This document shows positions 1 to 6,283 of a stretch of 9,402 bases of DNA, one piece after another. The notes beneath the pieces were generated by a model, which did no database searches, was not told the origin of the DNA, and was given only the letters and a program-made list of their open reading frames with translations. A program made the position numbers and the translations under genes. Origin of the DNA: Deltaproteobacteria bacterium (GTDB lineage Bacteria; Desulfobacterota; Syntrophorhabdia; Syntrophorhabdales; Syntrophorhabdaceae); NCBI GenBank assembly GCA_003506795.1, contig DNYO01000318.1:1-9402 (forward strand), written 5' to 3'. Position 1 is the first letter of the stretch; the number at the start of each line of letters is the position of its first letter.

Positions 1-998
1 TCGAAGACATCCAGGATGTGGTGCAGACGGCCGTGGGAGGCATGAACCTGACGACCACCATTGAGGGCAGGGAGCGCTATCCCGTCAATGTCCGATATGC
101 ACGGGAACTGCGCGATAGCATAGAGCGCCTCGAGAGGGTCCTTGTGCCGGTGATGATGCAAGGCCCTCAGGCCGCTGGCTCGGGCGGCATGGCGGCGGGC
201 TCGGGGCAGTCAGGCAGCTCGGCGGGTACCGAGATCGCCCAGGTACCGCTCGCGCAGCTTGCGGATATAAGGATAGTAAAAGGGCCGACGGCGATAAAGA
301 GCGAGCAGGGACTTCTCGCATCCTACGTGTTCATCGATTTCAGCGGCAGGGATGTGGGCGGATACGTGGAGGAGGCCAAGAAGAAGGTTGCATCGCTTAA
401 GATCCCCCCCGGCTATCGCCTCGAGTGGAGCGGTGAGTATGAGTACCTTGTCAGGACGCACGAACGTCTGCTGATCGTGATCCCCCTTACGCTCCTCATC
501 ATATTCTTGCTCATCTACTTCAACACCCGTTCCATCACGAAGACCGCCATCGTCCTTCTGGCCGTGCCTTTTTCCCTGGTGGGGTCTTTCTGGCTGCTCT
601 ACATCCTGGGCTACAACATGAGCATCGCCGTCTGGGTCGGCATTATCGCTCTGGCGGGTCTTGATGCGGAGACGGGGGTGGTCATGCTCCTTTATCTCGA
701 CCTCGCCCATTCCCAATGGAAAAAAGAAGGAAAGCTCACCAGTATGGAGGGTCTGAAGGACGCCGTCATGCATGGGGCGGTAAAGAGGATACGCCCCAAG
801 ATGATGACCGTTTGCGTCATACTCGCGGGCCTTCTACCCATCATGTTCAGTCATGGCGCCGGCGCGGATGTGATGAAAAGGATCGCGGCCCCGATGGTGG
901 GAGGGGTTGTCACCTCAGCCGTTCTCGAGCTCATCGTATACCCTGTGATTTATATGTTCTGGAGAGGCAGAGAAATTAAGTCAGCCGACAGGCTGTAG
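1..998 (+). CDS. Heavy-metal RND efflux transporter, CusA type (3' part only)
   Basis: Partial gene: the reading frame is open from base 3 and the start lies left of the window; it stops with TAG at 996-998. It encodes the C-terminal ~331 residues of an inner-membrane proton-driven RND pump that, with a membrane-fusion protein and an outer-membrane channel, exports metal cations such as Cu+/Ag+ from periplasm and cytoplasm. CusA-family hallmarks visible are TAVGGMN and EGRERYPVNVRY near the beginning (periplasmic porter domain), then about five hydrophobic helices (roughly nt 465-530, 540-610, 615-710, 800-850, 890-965). GLDAETGVVMLLYLDLA and GAVKRIRPKMMTV are typical of the HME subfamily. 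An unusual Gly/Ser/Ala-rich insert sits at nt ~159-242, between the two porter subdomains. The gene converges on hgcB with 83 bp between stops. The family is clear; the exported metal cannot be told from this part. Confidence 0.93.
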   Translation, partial: EDIQDVVQTAVGGMNLTTTIEGRERYPVNVRYARELRDSIERLERVLVPVMMQGPQAAGSGGMAAGSGQSGSSAGTEIAQVPLAQLADIRIVKGPTAIKSEQGLLASYVFIDFSGRDVGGYVEEAKKKVASLKIPPGYRLEWSGEYEYLVRTHERLLIVIPLTLLIIFLLIYFNTRSITKTAIVLLAVPFSLVGSFWLLYILGYNMSIAVWVGIIALAGLDAETGVVMLLYLDLAHSQWKKEGKLTSMEGLKDAVMHGAVKRIRPKMMTVCVILAGLLPIMFSHGAGADVMKRIAAPMVGGVVTSAVLELIVYPVIYMFWRGREIKSADRL

Positions 999-1081
999 AC
1001 GGAACGCATGTATTCCCGATCCCCGGCTGTTAATTCAAGCCGCACGGATATGATCTGCTGTTCGGCAAGCCAATAACTGTT

Positions 1082-1384
1082 TCAGCAGCAGCAGCTGTCA
1101 TTTCCGTCAGTTGAACACCCGCAGGTTGGCTCGCCGTTTCTCAGCGCCCCCCTGATTATCGCACTGGCACAACCGACCCCGGCGTTGACGGTGATGGCGG
1201 AGAAGGAACAGTTTCTGGCGCAGGCGCCGCATTCTATGCAGGCATCCCTGTCGCGGATCTGAACACGTTTTCCATGGAATTCCAGCACTTCGTGAGGGCA
1301 CACCTCGATGCACATTCCGCAGCCGGTGCATCTATTCTCATCCAACTGAAGGGTAACCACGTTTTTCAGATATTGATGTTTCAT
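1082..1384 (-). CDS. hgcB: Mercury methylation ferredoxin HgcB
   Basis: A 100-residue ferredoxin with two [4Fe-4S] motifs: Cys19-x2-Cys22-x2-Cys25-x3-Cys29-Pro and Cys49-x2-Cys52-x2-Cys55-x3-Cys59. It then has an isolated Cys72 in VGCASAI and a cysteine-rich tail (Cys88-Gly-Cys90, and Cys98-99-100 as the last residues). A lone mid-protein Cys plus a C-terminal vicinal Cys pair is the known signature of HgcB, where these thiols are thought to pass Hg(II) to HgcA while the clusters reduce the HgcA corrinoid to Co(I). The protein is cytoplasmic. It starts 15 bp after the hgcA stop with a strong site (AAGGAGG, 7 nt before ATG), so it is translated from the same mRNA. The tail ends in three cysteines rather than the usual pair. 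The gene beside hgcA makes the assignment firm. Confidence 0.95.
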   Translation of the reverse strand: MKHQYLKNVVTLQLDENRCTGCGMCIEVCPHEVLEFHGKRVQIRDRDACIECGACARNCSFSAITVNAGVGCASAIIRGALRNGEPTCGCSTDGNDSCCC

Positions 1385-1399
1385 CCGGAGTCCTCCTTG

Positions 1400-2572
1400 T
1401 CAATGATAAATAAAGAGTCCTGCCAACCATAACGCCACCCCTGCCGATGCGGAAGCGACTATGGCCGGCATGGCGAACCGGATCTCCTTTTTCACACCCG
1501 AAAGAGATGTATAGGTGGAGGCGCCGGTAAAGTACATGGTCTGGAAAGCCGATATCGAAGGCAGAATGAGGAGCAAGGCCAGGCTGTTGAATACACTCTC
1601 GTGGGAAAAAGACCCCCCCTTCACATAAATGACCGCTAAAGTCCAGAGAAGGCCCAAAAACCAGCCCTTCAAGGCAAAGGCGCGGCCCGGGACCCACGGA
1701 AGCAGTGCCGGTGTCACAACCGTACCGATCAGTATCGCACCGATGAAGGGGTACAGGCTGGAAAGAGATATAGTGATCAATCCCGTCAGGTGGGCGATGA
1801 AGGCAGCAGCGGCCAATACCAGAAGATGTTTCCGGATACCTACGAGCTCAATGGGCGTCAGGAAAAGCCGGTCCAGGAAACCGAACTCAACGATCCGCAT
1901 TTCCCTGGTGGCCTTCATGCCGGACCCGAGGAATTCCTTTATGTCACGGGCCCTGACGGGTCCGTAGACCACCCTGAAACCTGACAGCCTGCGTACTTCA
2001 TGTGCCGCCACACCCGGAGCCCCCAACTGGGGGAGTATGATCGTCCGATGAGAAACTATTCGTGATAGATGGACCGCGCTCAGGCGCCTTACGATTTCCT
2101 CGGTGCCGAAAGTTCCCTTGCCGGCAGCGCACCAGACGTTAATCCCGTTGGTGTCTATGACCATGATCCATGCGTCAAGGCCGGGCAGTTCCTTTCTAAG
2201 ATTGTCGAAGCTCATTTTATAGTTGGCAGTGACCAGCACCGGGGATGTGTCGTTCGGATTACCGACGCCATATAGTCCGGGAGGGATCTTGTAATCCATG
2301 CGATTGATCCCCCACCGGGCCTTCCATCCGCCCGAAATATCCCGGAACACCAAAGATGTGTCGACGAGGGGAATCCGCCCGGCAGTTGTTTCAACAAAAC
2401 CCTTGACCCAGTGAGGCCGGGGGGAGAAAACCGGTGGCCCGGATTCCTGTGCGGGGTTGTATAACGGAAACTCCACACCGCCTGTCACCGGCCCGCCGCA
2501 ACAGGGCTGTGTCCCGGGAACCGTGGACGTTTGCTCACCGCAGCACCTGTCTTTTTCATTCTCACCGGACAT
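1400..2572 (-). CDS. hgcA: Mercury methyltransferase corrinoid protein HgcA
   Basis: A 390-residue membrane protein that transfers a methyl group from its corrinoid cofactor to Hg(II), giving methylmercury. The diagnostic cap-helix motif NVWCAAGKGTF is at residues 145-155. Cys148 is the predicted lower axial cobalt ligand, the residue that distinguishes HgcA from the related CO-dehydrogenase corrinoid Fe-S protein. The corrinoid domain covers about residues 60-235 (including ILPQLGAPGVAAHEV, 179-193), followed by about five transmembrane helices from ~248 to 389. The N-terminus carries two vicinal Cys pairs (10-11 and 24-25). The start at 2572 is chosen because GGGAGGA precedes it by a few bases. 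The frame stays open upstream to 2755, but that stretch lies inside the regulator gene and reads as non-protein. ATG overlaps the upstream gene's stop by 11 bp, so translational coupling is likely. The methyl donor is thought to be methyltetrahydrofolate (family knowledge). Confidence 0.96.
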   Translation of the reverse strand: MSGENEKDRCCGEQTSTVPGTQPCCGGPVTGGVEFPLYNPAQESGPPVFSPRPHWVKGFVETTAGRIPLVDTSLVFRDISGGWKARWGINRMDYKIPPGLYGVGNPNDTSPVLVTANYKMSFDNLRKELPGLDAWIMVIDTNGINVWCAAGKGTFGTEEIVRRLSAVHLSRIVSHRTIILPQLGAPGVAAHEVRRLSGFRVVYGPVRARDIKEFLGSGMKATREMRIVEFGFLDRLFLTPIELVGIRKHLLVLAAAAFIAHLTGLITISLSSLYPFIGAILIGTVVTPALLPWVPGRAFALKGWFLGLLWTLAVIYVKGGSFSHESVFNSLALLLILPSISAFQTMYFTGASTYTSLSGVKKEIRFAMPAIVASASAGVALWLAGLFIYH

Positions 2573-3071
2573 GGGATACTTCCTCCCTGTCTTTTTCCCG
2601 TGGATCGTTCCCACAACATCGCAGATCGCCTTCCAACGCCTTTGCCTCGGTAATGGCATGGACAAGGAGGTTGAAACATTCCAGCACCTGCTTGTGTTTT
2701 TCCCGGGGGATGAATTCGAAGACCCTTGCATATTTTGAGTTGCATATGTCTTCAATTGATTGGTAGATCTTTTGCCCCTGTTCGGTCAGTGTTATCGAAA
2801 CATAACGCCGGTCTTTCGGGTTCAGGATCCTGTTTACCAGGCCGACTTTGACCATTCCGTTGATATGTCTGCTCAAAGTGCTGGTATCGAGCCCAAGGAT
2901 GGTGGCCAGGTCGATTACGGAGGTTTCACCGGCGTTGCCGATCTCTACGATAATGTGACATTGGGCAAGGGTAACCCCGCAGCATTCGGTATCATCTTTA
3001 AGCTGCAGTCCGACTTGTCTTTCAAGGTGTCGCAATGTTTCCCGGAAGTCCCTGACCATTGCCAGATCCAT
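2562..3071 (-). CDS. MarR-family regulator leading the hgcAB operon
   Basis: A 169-residue winged-helix protein of the MarR family. The DNA-binding core is about residues 50-100: helix-turn-helix DLATILGLDTSTLSRHINGM (55-74) followed by the wing around NPKDRRYVSITLTEQG. Flanking helices would form the dimer interface. Cysteines are conspicuous: Cys30-Cys31 and Cys38 just before the HTH (CCGVTLAQC), Cys110, Cys132, and Cys152-153 near the C-terminus. They suggest thiol- or metal-responsive regulation (inference; no ligand is shown). It is the first gene of the hgc operon; its TGA (2562-2564) falls inside the hgcA start region. The ATG at 3071 is preceded by GGGGGG at 9-14 nt; Met5 is a possible alternative start. 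The promoter region holds tandem palindromic repeats that this protein probably binds. The family is firm; control of hgcAB is inferred. Confidence 0.9.
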   Translation of the reverse strand: MDLAMVRDFRETLRHLERQVGLQLKDDTECCGVTLAQCHIIVEIGNAGETSVIDLATILGLDTSTLSRHINGMVKVGLVNRILNPKDRRYVSITLTEQGQKIYQSIEDICNSKYARVFEFIPREKHKQVLECFNLLVHAITEAKALEGDLRCCGNDPREKDREEVSHVR

Positions 3072-3090
3072 GCTTGTTTCCCCCCATGCT

Positions 3091-3134
3091 ATGTACGTGT
3101 ATTATACATTAGTTGTACTATACAGTAATTGTAT
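3091..3134. promoter_or_regulatory. Tandem TGTA/TACA operator array over the hgc promoter
   Basis: Two near-identical palindromes, TGTATTATACA (3098-3108) and TGTACTATACA (3114-3124), start 16 bp apart. A further TGTA half-site starts at 3130, keeping the 16-bp period, and another TGTA lies at 3092-3095. The 16-nt units starting at 3098 and 3114 match at 13 positions. An outer dyad ATACA (3104-3108) / TGTAT (3130-3134) is centred on the second palindrome. The array covers the -10 box and the predicted transcription start, the position expected for a repressor. The adjacent MarR-family protein is the natural candidate to bind it (inference). Confidence 0.65.
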
Positions 3135-3145
3135 GTTGCTGTCAA
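3117..3145 (-). promoter_or_regulatory. Promoter of the marR-hgcA-hgcB operon
   Basis: Read on the - strand: -35 TTGACA (3145-3140), exactly 17 nt of spacer, then -10 TATAGT (3122-3117), one mismatch from the sigma-70 consensus. Transcription would begin near 3110, giving a leader of about 38 nt before the regulator's ATG at 3071. No other comparable promoter is visible ahead of hgcA, so the three genes probably share this one. Confidence 0.75.
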
Positions 3146-3192
3146 TCGCTTTGCTGGGATTTGCAGAGGGACAACTCCGGCCAAACCAGTGC

Positions 3193-3226
3193 AAATTAAA
3201 AAGGGCAGACGGTTGCCCGTCTGCCC
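3193..3226 (-). terminator. Rho-independent terminator of the hydE-nifU-nifS-cysE operon
   Basis: On the - strand, a perfect 10-bp GC-rich stem (GGGCAGACGG / CCGTCTGCCC, 3226-3217 with 3212-3203) with a 4-nt loop is followed directly by TTTTTAATTT. It lies 30 bp past the cysE stop and upstream of the hgc promoter, so it should insulate hgcAB from cysE transcription. The rest of the gap (3072-3256) holds the hgc promoter and operator and nothing else recognised. Confidence 0.9.
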
Positions 3227-3256
3227 GGAGAGTTTCCGTATTGTTCGCTTTGCCGG

Positions 3257-4210
3257 CTACTTGTTCTTCATAACCAGCTCGGGTTTCTTCAGAAAAACGG
3301 ATGTGTCGGGAGGGACGGATTCCGTGAGCCAGACGTTGCCGCCTACGACGGACCGGGAGCCGATTACCGTTTTGCCGCCAAGTATGGTTGTGTTGGCATA
3401 GATGATCACATCATCTTCTATTGTGGGATGGCGTTTCTTATCCCTGAGGAGCGGACATTCGTCCTTGCTGAGCGAAAGCGCCCCGAGGGTGACGCCCTGA
3501 TAGAGGCGAACCCGGTTGCCGATGACCGTTGTTTCTCCTATGACAACTCCGGTGCCGTGGTCGATGAAAAAGCTGTCGCCGATGACTACTCCCGGATGGA
3601 TGTCGATACCCGTGCGGCTGTGGGCGTATTCCGTCATGATACGGGGGATCAGGGGGACGTCGTTGGTGTGGAGCCAGTGCGCGACGCGGTAAACGGCCAC
3701 GGCAAAGAGCCCCGGGTAGCAGAAGATGATCTCGTCAAAATGACGCGAGGCGGGGTCGCCTTCGAAGGCGGCGCGCACGTCCTTTGAGAGCATCTCCTGA
3801 AGCCGGGGGATTTCCTCTATGAATTTCAGGGAGATCTCCTGGCTTCTTTCTTCACAGCGGATACAGGGCCGGTTGAAGCGGATGCAGTCGTGGCGTATTG
3901 CGTGCTGTATCTGCAATGTGACCATCTCGAATAATTCAGTTATCTCTTCACCCAGGTAGTATTGCGCGTTGACGTCATCGATACGTTTTCCGGAAAAAAA
4001 TCCTGGAAAGAGGACGGGGACAGTCTTGTATATAATGTCGATGATTGCCTGCCGCGAAGGTATCGGTTCAGGGCCGATATGGTGGAACCGGCCGTCCTTG
4101 TCGTATTGCGAGACGACCTTACTGACAAGGGAAGGGATCCGTGACCTCAGATCGTGGGCGGCCAGGATGTCTTCTCTGCACTGGTCCTTTGACTTCTGTT
4201 TTTCGCTCAT
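3257..4210 (-). CDS. cysE: Serine O-acetyltransferase (CysE/EpsC type)
   Basis: A 317-residue enzyme that acetylates L-serine with acetyl-CoA to O-acetylserine, the carbon skeleton for cysteine synthesis in the cytoplasm. The N-terminal ~140 residues are an alpha-helical region. From about residue 200 comes the left-handed beta-helix of hexapeptide repeats: TGIDIHPGVVIG (His205), FIDHGTGVVIGE (His218), RLYQGVTLGALS, IIYANTTILGGKTVIG. His205 and His218 match the conserved catalytic and acetyl-CoA-site histidines, and GDPA at 151-154 matches the conserved Asp motif. It is longer than E. coli CysE (about 270 residues), as in the long EpsC-like forms. It is the last gene of its operon, starting 12 bp after the nifS stop with GAGGAG upstream of ATG, and is followed by a strong terminator. 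Supplying cysteine precursor beside a cysteine desulfurase fits a sulfur-delivery operon. Confidence 0.93.
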   Translation of the reverse strand: MSEKQKSKDQCREDILAAHDLRSRIPSLVSKVVSQYDKDGRFHHIGPEPIPSRQAIIDIIYKTVPVLFPGFFSGKRIDDVNAQYYLGEEITELFEMVTLQIQHAIRHDCIRFNRPCIRCEERSQEISLKFIEEIPRLQEMLSKDVRAAFEGDPASRHFDEIIFCYPGLFAVAVYRVAHWLHTNDVPLIPRIMTEYAHSRTGIDIHPGVVIGDSFFIDHGTGVVIGETTVIGNRVRLYQGVTLGALSLSKDECPLLRDKKRHPTIEDDVIIYANTTILGGKTVIGSRSVVGGNVWLTESVPPDTSVFLKKPELVMKNK

Positions 4211-4222
4211 GCCTGATTCTCC

Positions 4223-5404
4223 TCACGCGGTGGCGCAAGCACCCTGGGATGTCGCCCAGTATGGTGAAAGCACCCTGAGTTTTGCAATGATGGGCGGCAG
4301 TTCCCTGATTACGAGGTCAATGTCTTCAGCGGTGTTATAGACGCTGAGGCTGAAGCGGATAGACCCGTGGGCCATCGTGTACGGCACACCCATGGCCCTC
4401 AGGACATGGGACGGCTGCAGCGAGCCGGAGGTACAGGCAGAGCCCGATGAAGCGCATATGCCGTACTGGTCCATAAGCAGGAGGATACTCTCGCCCTCGA
4501 TAAACTCGAAGCTGATATTCGTCGTGTTGGGCAGGCGCTTTTTGATAGTGCCGTTTACCTTGCTTTGCGGGATCGCCCTGAGGAGTTCGGCCTCCAGCCT
4601 GTCGCGCAGGGATCTGACATGGGTGTTTTCCTTTTCCATGTTTCCGCCGGCCAGTTCACAGGCCTTGCCGAGGGCTATGATACTCGGCACGTTCTCCGTG
4701 CCGCCGCGGCGCCCCTTTTCCTGGTGGCCGCCGATCAGAAAGGGTGAAAAACGGGTCCCTTTGCGGACATAGAGAACGCCGACGCCCTTTGGCGCATGCA
4801 GCTTGTGTCCCGAAAGGGAGAGCATGTCTATGGAGTTTGACTTCATGGTGATGGGTATCTTTCCCACCGCCTGAACGGCGTCGGTGTGGAAGGGGATCCC
4901 CCGCTCGCGGGCAAGGTGCGCGGCCTCTTCCACGGGGAAGATGACGCCCGTTTCGTTATTGGCCCACATGATGCTCACCACGGCGGTGTCCGGAGTGAGG
5001 CTTGCCTCGTATTCGTCCATGTCAAGCAAGCCTTCCGCGTTCACGGGGAGCATGGTCACGCGGTATCCTTTCTGTGCGAGGTGCTCGCAAAGCACCTTCA
5101 CTGCGGGGTGTTCAACCCTGCTTGTGATTATGTGGTTCTTTGTGGGATTATTCGCCAGGGCCGATGTGATGGCCGTGTTATCGCTTTCGGTGCCGCAGCT
5201 CGTGAAGATGATCTCCTCCGGGTCGGCGCCAAGCAGCGCTGCAACCCTCTGGCGGGCCTCGGTGAGCTTGCGTGCCACCTGTCCCCCGAAAGAGTGCATG
5301 CTTGACGGGTTCCCATAGAAATCGTGAAAATAGGGAAGCATTTCATCGAGTACTTCCCCGGCCACCATGGTCGTTGCATTATTGTCAAGATAGACTTCTT
5401 TCAT
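4223..5404 (-). CDS. nifS: Cysteine desulfurase NifS
   Basis: A 393-residue PLP enzyme that converts L-cysteine to alanine and leaves a persulfide on its active-site cysteine, supplying sulfur for Fe-S clusters. Seen in the sequence: YLDNNATT at the N-terminus, GNPSSMHSFG (31-40), CGTESDN (70-76), VEHPAV with His99, the PLP lysine Lys201 in SLSGHKLHAPKG, RGGTENVP (233-240), and the catalytic loop SSGSACTSGS with Cys324. Length and loop match group I NifS/IscS enzymes. ATG overlaps the nifU stop by 4 bp (ATGA), with GGAGG inside the end of nifU, so it is co-translated with its scaffold partner. No nitrogenase gene is seen here, so a housekeeping Fe-S role is more likely than nitrogen fixation. 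The C-terminal ~10 residues are unremarkable. Confidence 0.96.
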   Translation of the reverse strand: MKEVYLDNNATTMVAGEVLDEMLPYFHDFYGNPSSMHSFGGQVARKLTEARQRVAALLGADPEEIIFTSCGTESDNTAITSALANNPTKNHIITSRVEHPAVKVLCEHLAQKGYRVTMLPVNAEGLLDMDEYEASLTPDTAVVSIMWANNETGVIFPVEEAAHLARERGIPFHTDAVQAVGKIPITMKSNSIDMLSLSGHKLHAPKGVGVLYVRKGTRFSPFLIGGHQEKGRRGGTENVPSIIALGKACELAGGNMEKENTHVRSLRDRLEAELLRAIPQSKVNGTIKKRLPNTTNISFEFIEGESILLLMDQYGICASSGSACTSGSLQPSHVLRAMGVPYTMAHGSIRFSLSVYNTAEDIDLVIRELPPIIAKLRVLSPYWATSQGACATA

Positions 5405-6237
5405 GAGGCCACCTCCTCAACGATAAGGTCCGGTGATACAAATTCTTTGAGCTTCCATTCCACGAAGCCCTTCATGGTAGCCTGCGATGCCTGGCAGGTG
5501 GCGCAGGCGCCCCGCATGGCGACAAGGACCCGGTTGCCTACCACGTCGACGAGTTCGATATCGCCGCCGTCGTGCTTGAGAGAGGGCCGTATCTCCCGCT
5601 CGATCGTCTCTTCGATCATGCGGATCTTCTGGATATTGGAGATTTTCGGCCTTTCCGCCGGTCCTTCTTCGGGTTTCTTCGTCGCATAGATACGATCGAT
5701 GATGGCCTGGATCTTGTCATGACAATTTCCGCAGCCGCCTCCGGCCTTCGTGTAGTTTGTAACCTCTTCGACGGTGGTGAGGTGGTTCTGCCTGACGGCC
5801 CGTTCGATCTCGCCGTCTGTGACGCCGAAACATACGCAGACGATCTCTTCGTCAGGTTTCTTGTGGGAGACGCCCTGGTAGTTCTCGATGGCCTTTTCCA
5901 GGGCCTCCTGGCCGAGCACGGAGCAGTGCATTTTCTCGGGAGGCAGCCCGCCCAGGTAGTCGGCTATGTCCTGATTCGTTATCTTCATCGCCTCTTCGAT
6001 AGTCTTTCCTTTAAGTATTTCCGTGAGTGCCGACGCGGAGGCGATGGCGCTTGCACATCCGAACGTCTTGAACCGTGCGTCGGCGATGCGCTTGTTCTCG
6101 TCAAGCTTGAAGGAAAGTTTGAGGGCGTCGCCGCAGGCGATGGAGCCTACTTCCGCAACACCATCGGGATTTTCGATCTCACCGGTGTTTTTGGGATTAA
6201 GAAAATGTTCTCGCACTTTATCCGTATATTCCCACAT
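5401..6237 (-). CDS. nifU: Fe-S cluster scaffold NifU (three-domain form)
   Basis: A 278-residue modular scaffold that builds [2Fe-2S]/[4Fe-4S] clusters with sulfur from NifS and passes them to target proteins. The domains in order are: an IscU-like domain (about 1-125) with Cys35, Cys61, Cys105 and Asp37; a BFD-like [2Fe-2S] domain (about 132-185) with Cys134-x-Cys136 and Cys169-x2-Cys172; and an Nfu domain (about 200-275) with Cys245-x2-Cys248. All the ligands expected from Azotobacter NifU are present and nothing is truncated. The start at 6237 has AAGGAG 6 nt upstream. A 46-bp gap separates it from hydE with no terminator or clear promoter, so transcription probably continues from hydE. 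nifS follows with a 4-bp overlap. Confidence 0.96.
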   Translation of the reverse strand: MWEYTDKVREHFLNPKNTGEIENPDGVAEVGSIACGDALKLSFKLDENKRIADARFKTFGCASAIASASALTEILKGKTIEEAMKITNQDIADYLGGLPPEKMHCSVLGQEALEKAIENYQGVSHKKPDEEIVCVCFGVTDGEIERAVRQNHLTTVEEVTNYTKAGGGCGNCHDKIQAIIDRIYATKKPEEGPAERPKISNIQKIRMIEETIEREIRPSLKHDGGDIELVDVVGNRVLVAMRGACATCQASQATMKGFVEWKLKEFVSPDLIVEEVAS

Positions 6238-6283
6238 TGCATACTCCTTTCCGCGATATGTTGTGACGCGTGTAACCGCAGGC

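Noticed and set aside
210..773. 187-codon - strand open frame opposite the RND gene
   Set aside because: The composition is shadow-like (charged and His-rich, without domains), and the + strand frame is clearly CusA-type.
999..1081. Terminator between the RND gene and hgcB
   Set aside because: Only a 5-bp stem (CGGCT/AGCCG) with a 9-nt loop and no T-run is visible, which is too weak to call.
1400..2572. HgcA read as the corrinoid protein of acetyl-CoA synthase/CO dehydrogenase
   Set aside because: The cap-helix Cys motif, the C-terminal membrane helices and the adjacent hgcB are specific to HgcA.
2573..2755. 61-codon upstream extension of the hgcA frame
   Set aside because: It lies inside the regulator gene in another frame, has no homology to HgcA as I know it, and a strong ribosome site directly precedes the ATG at 2572.
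4223..6237. nifU-nifS taken as evidence of nitrogen fixation
   Set aside because: No nitrogenase gene is in the window, and many anaerobes use NifU/NifS-type proteins for general Fe-S assembly.
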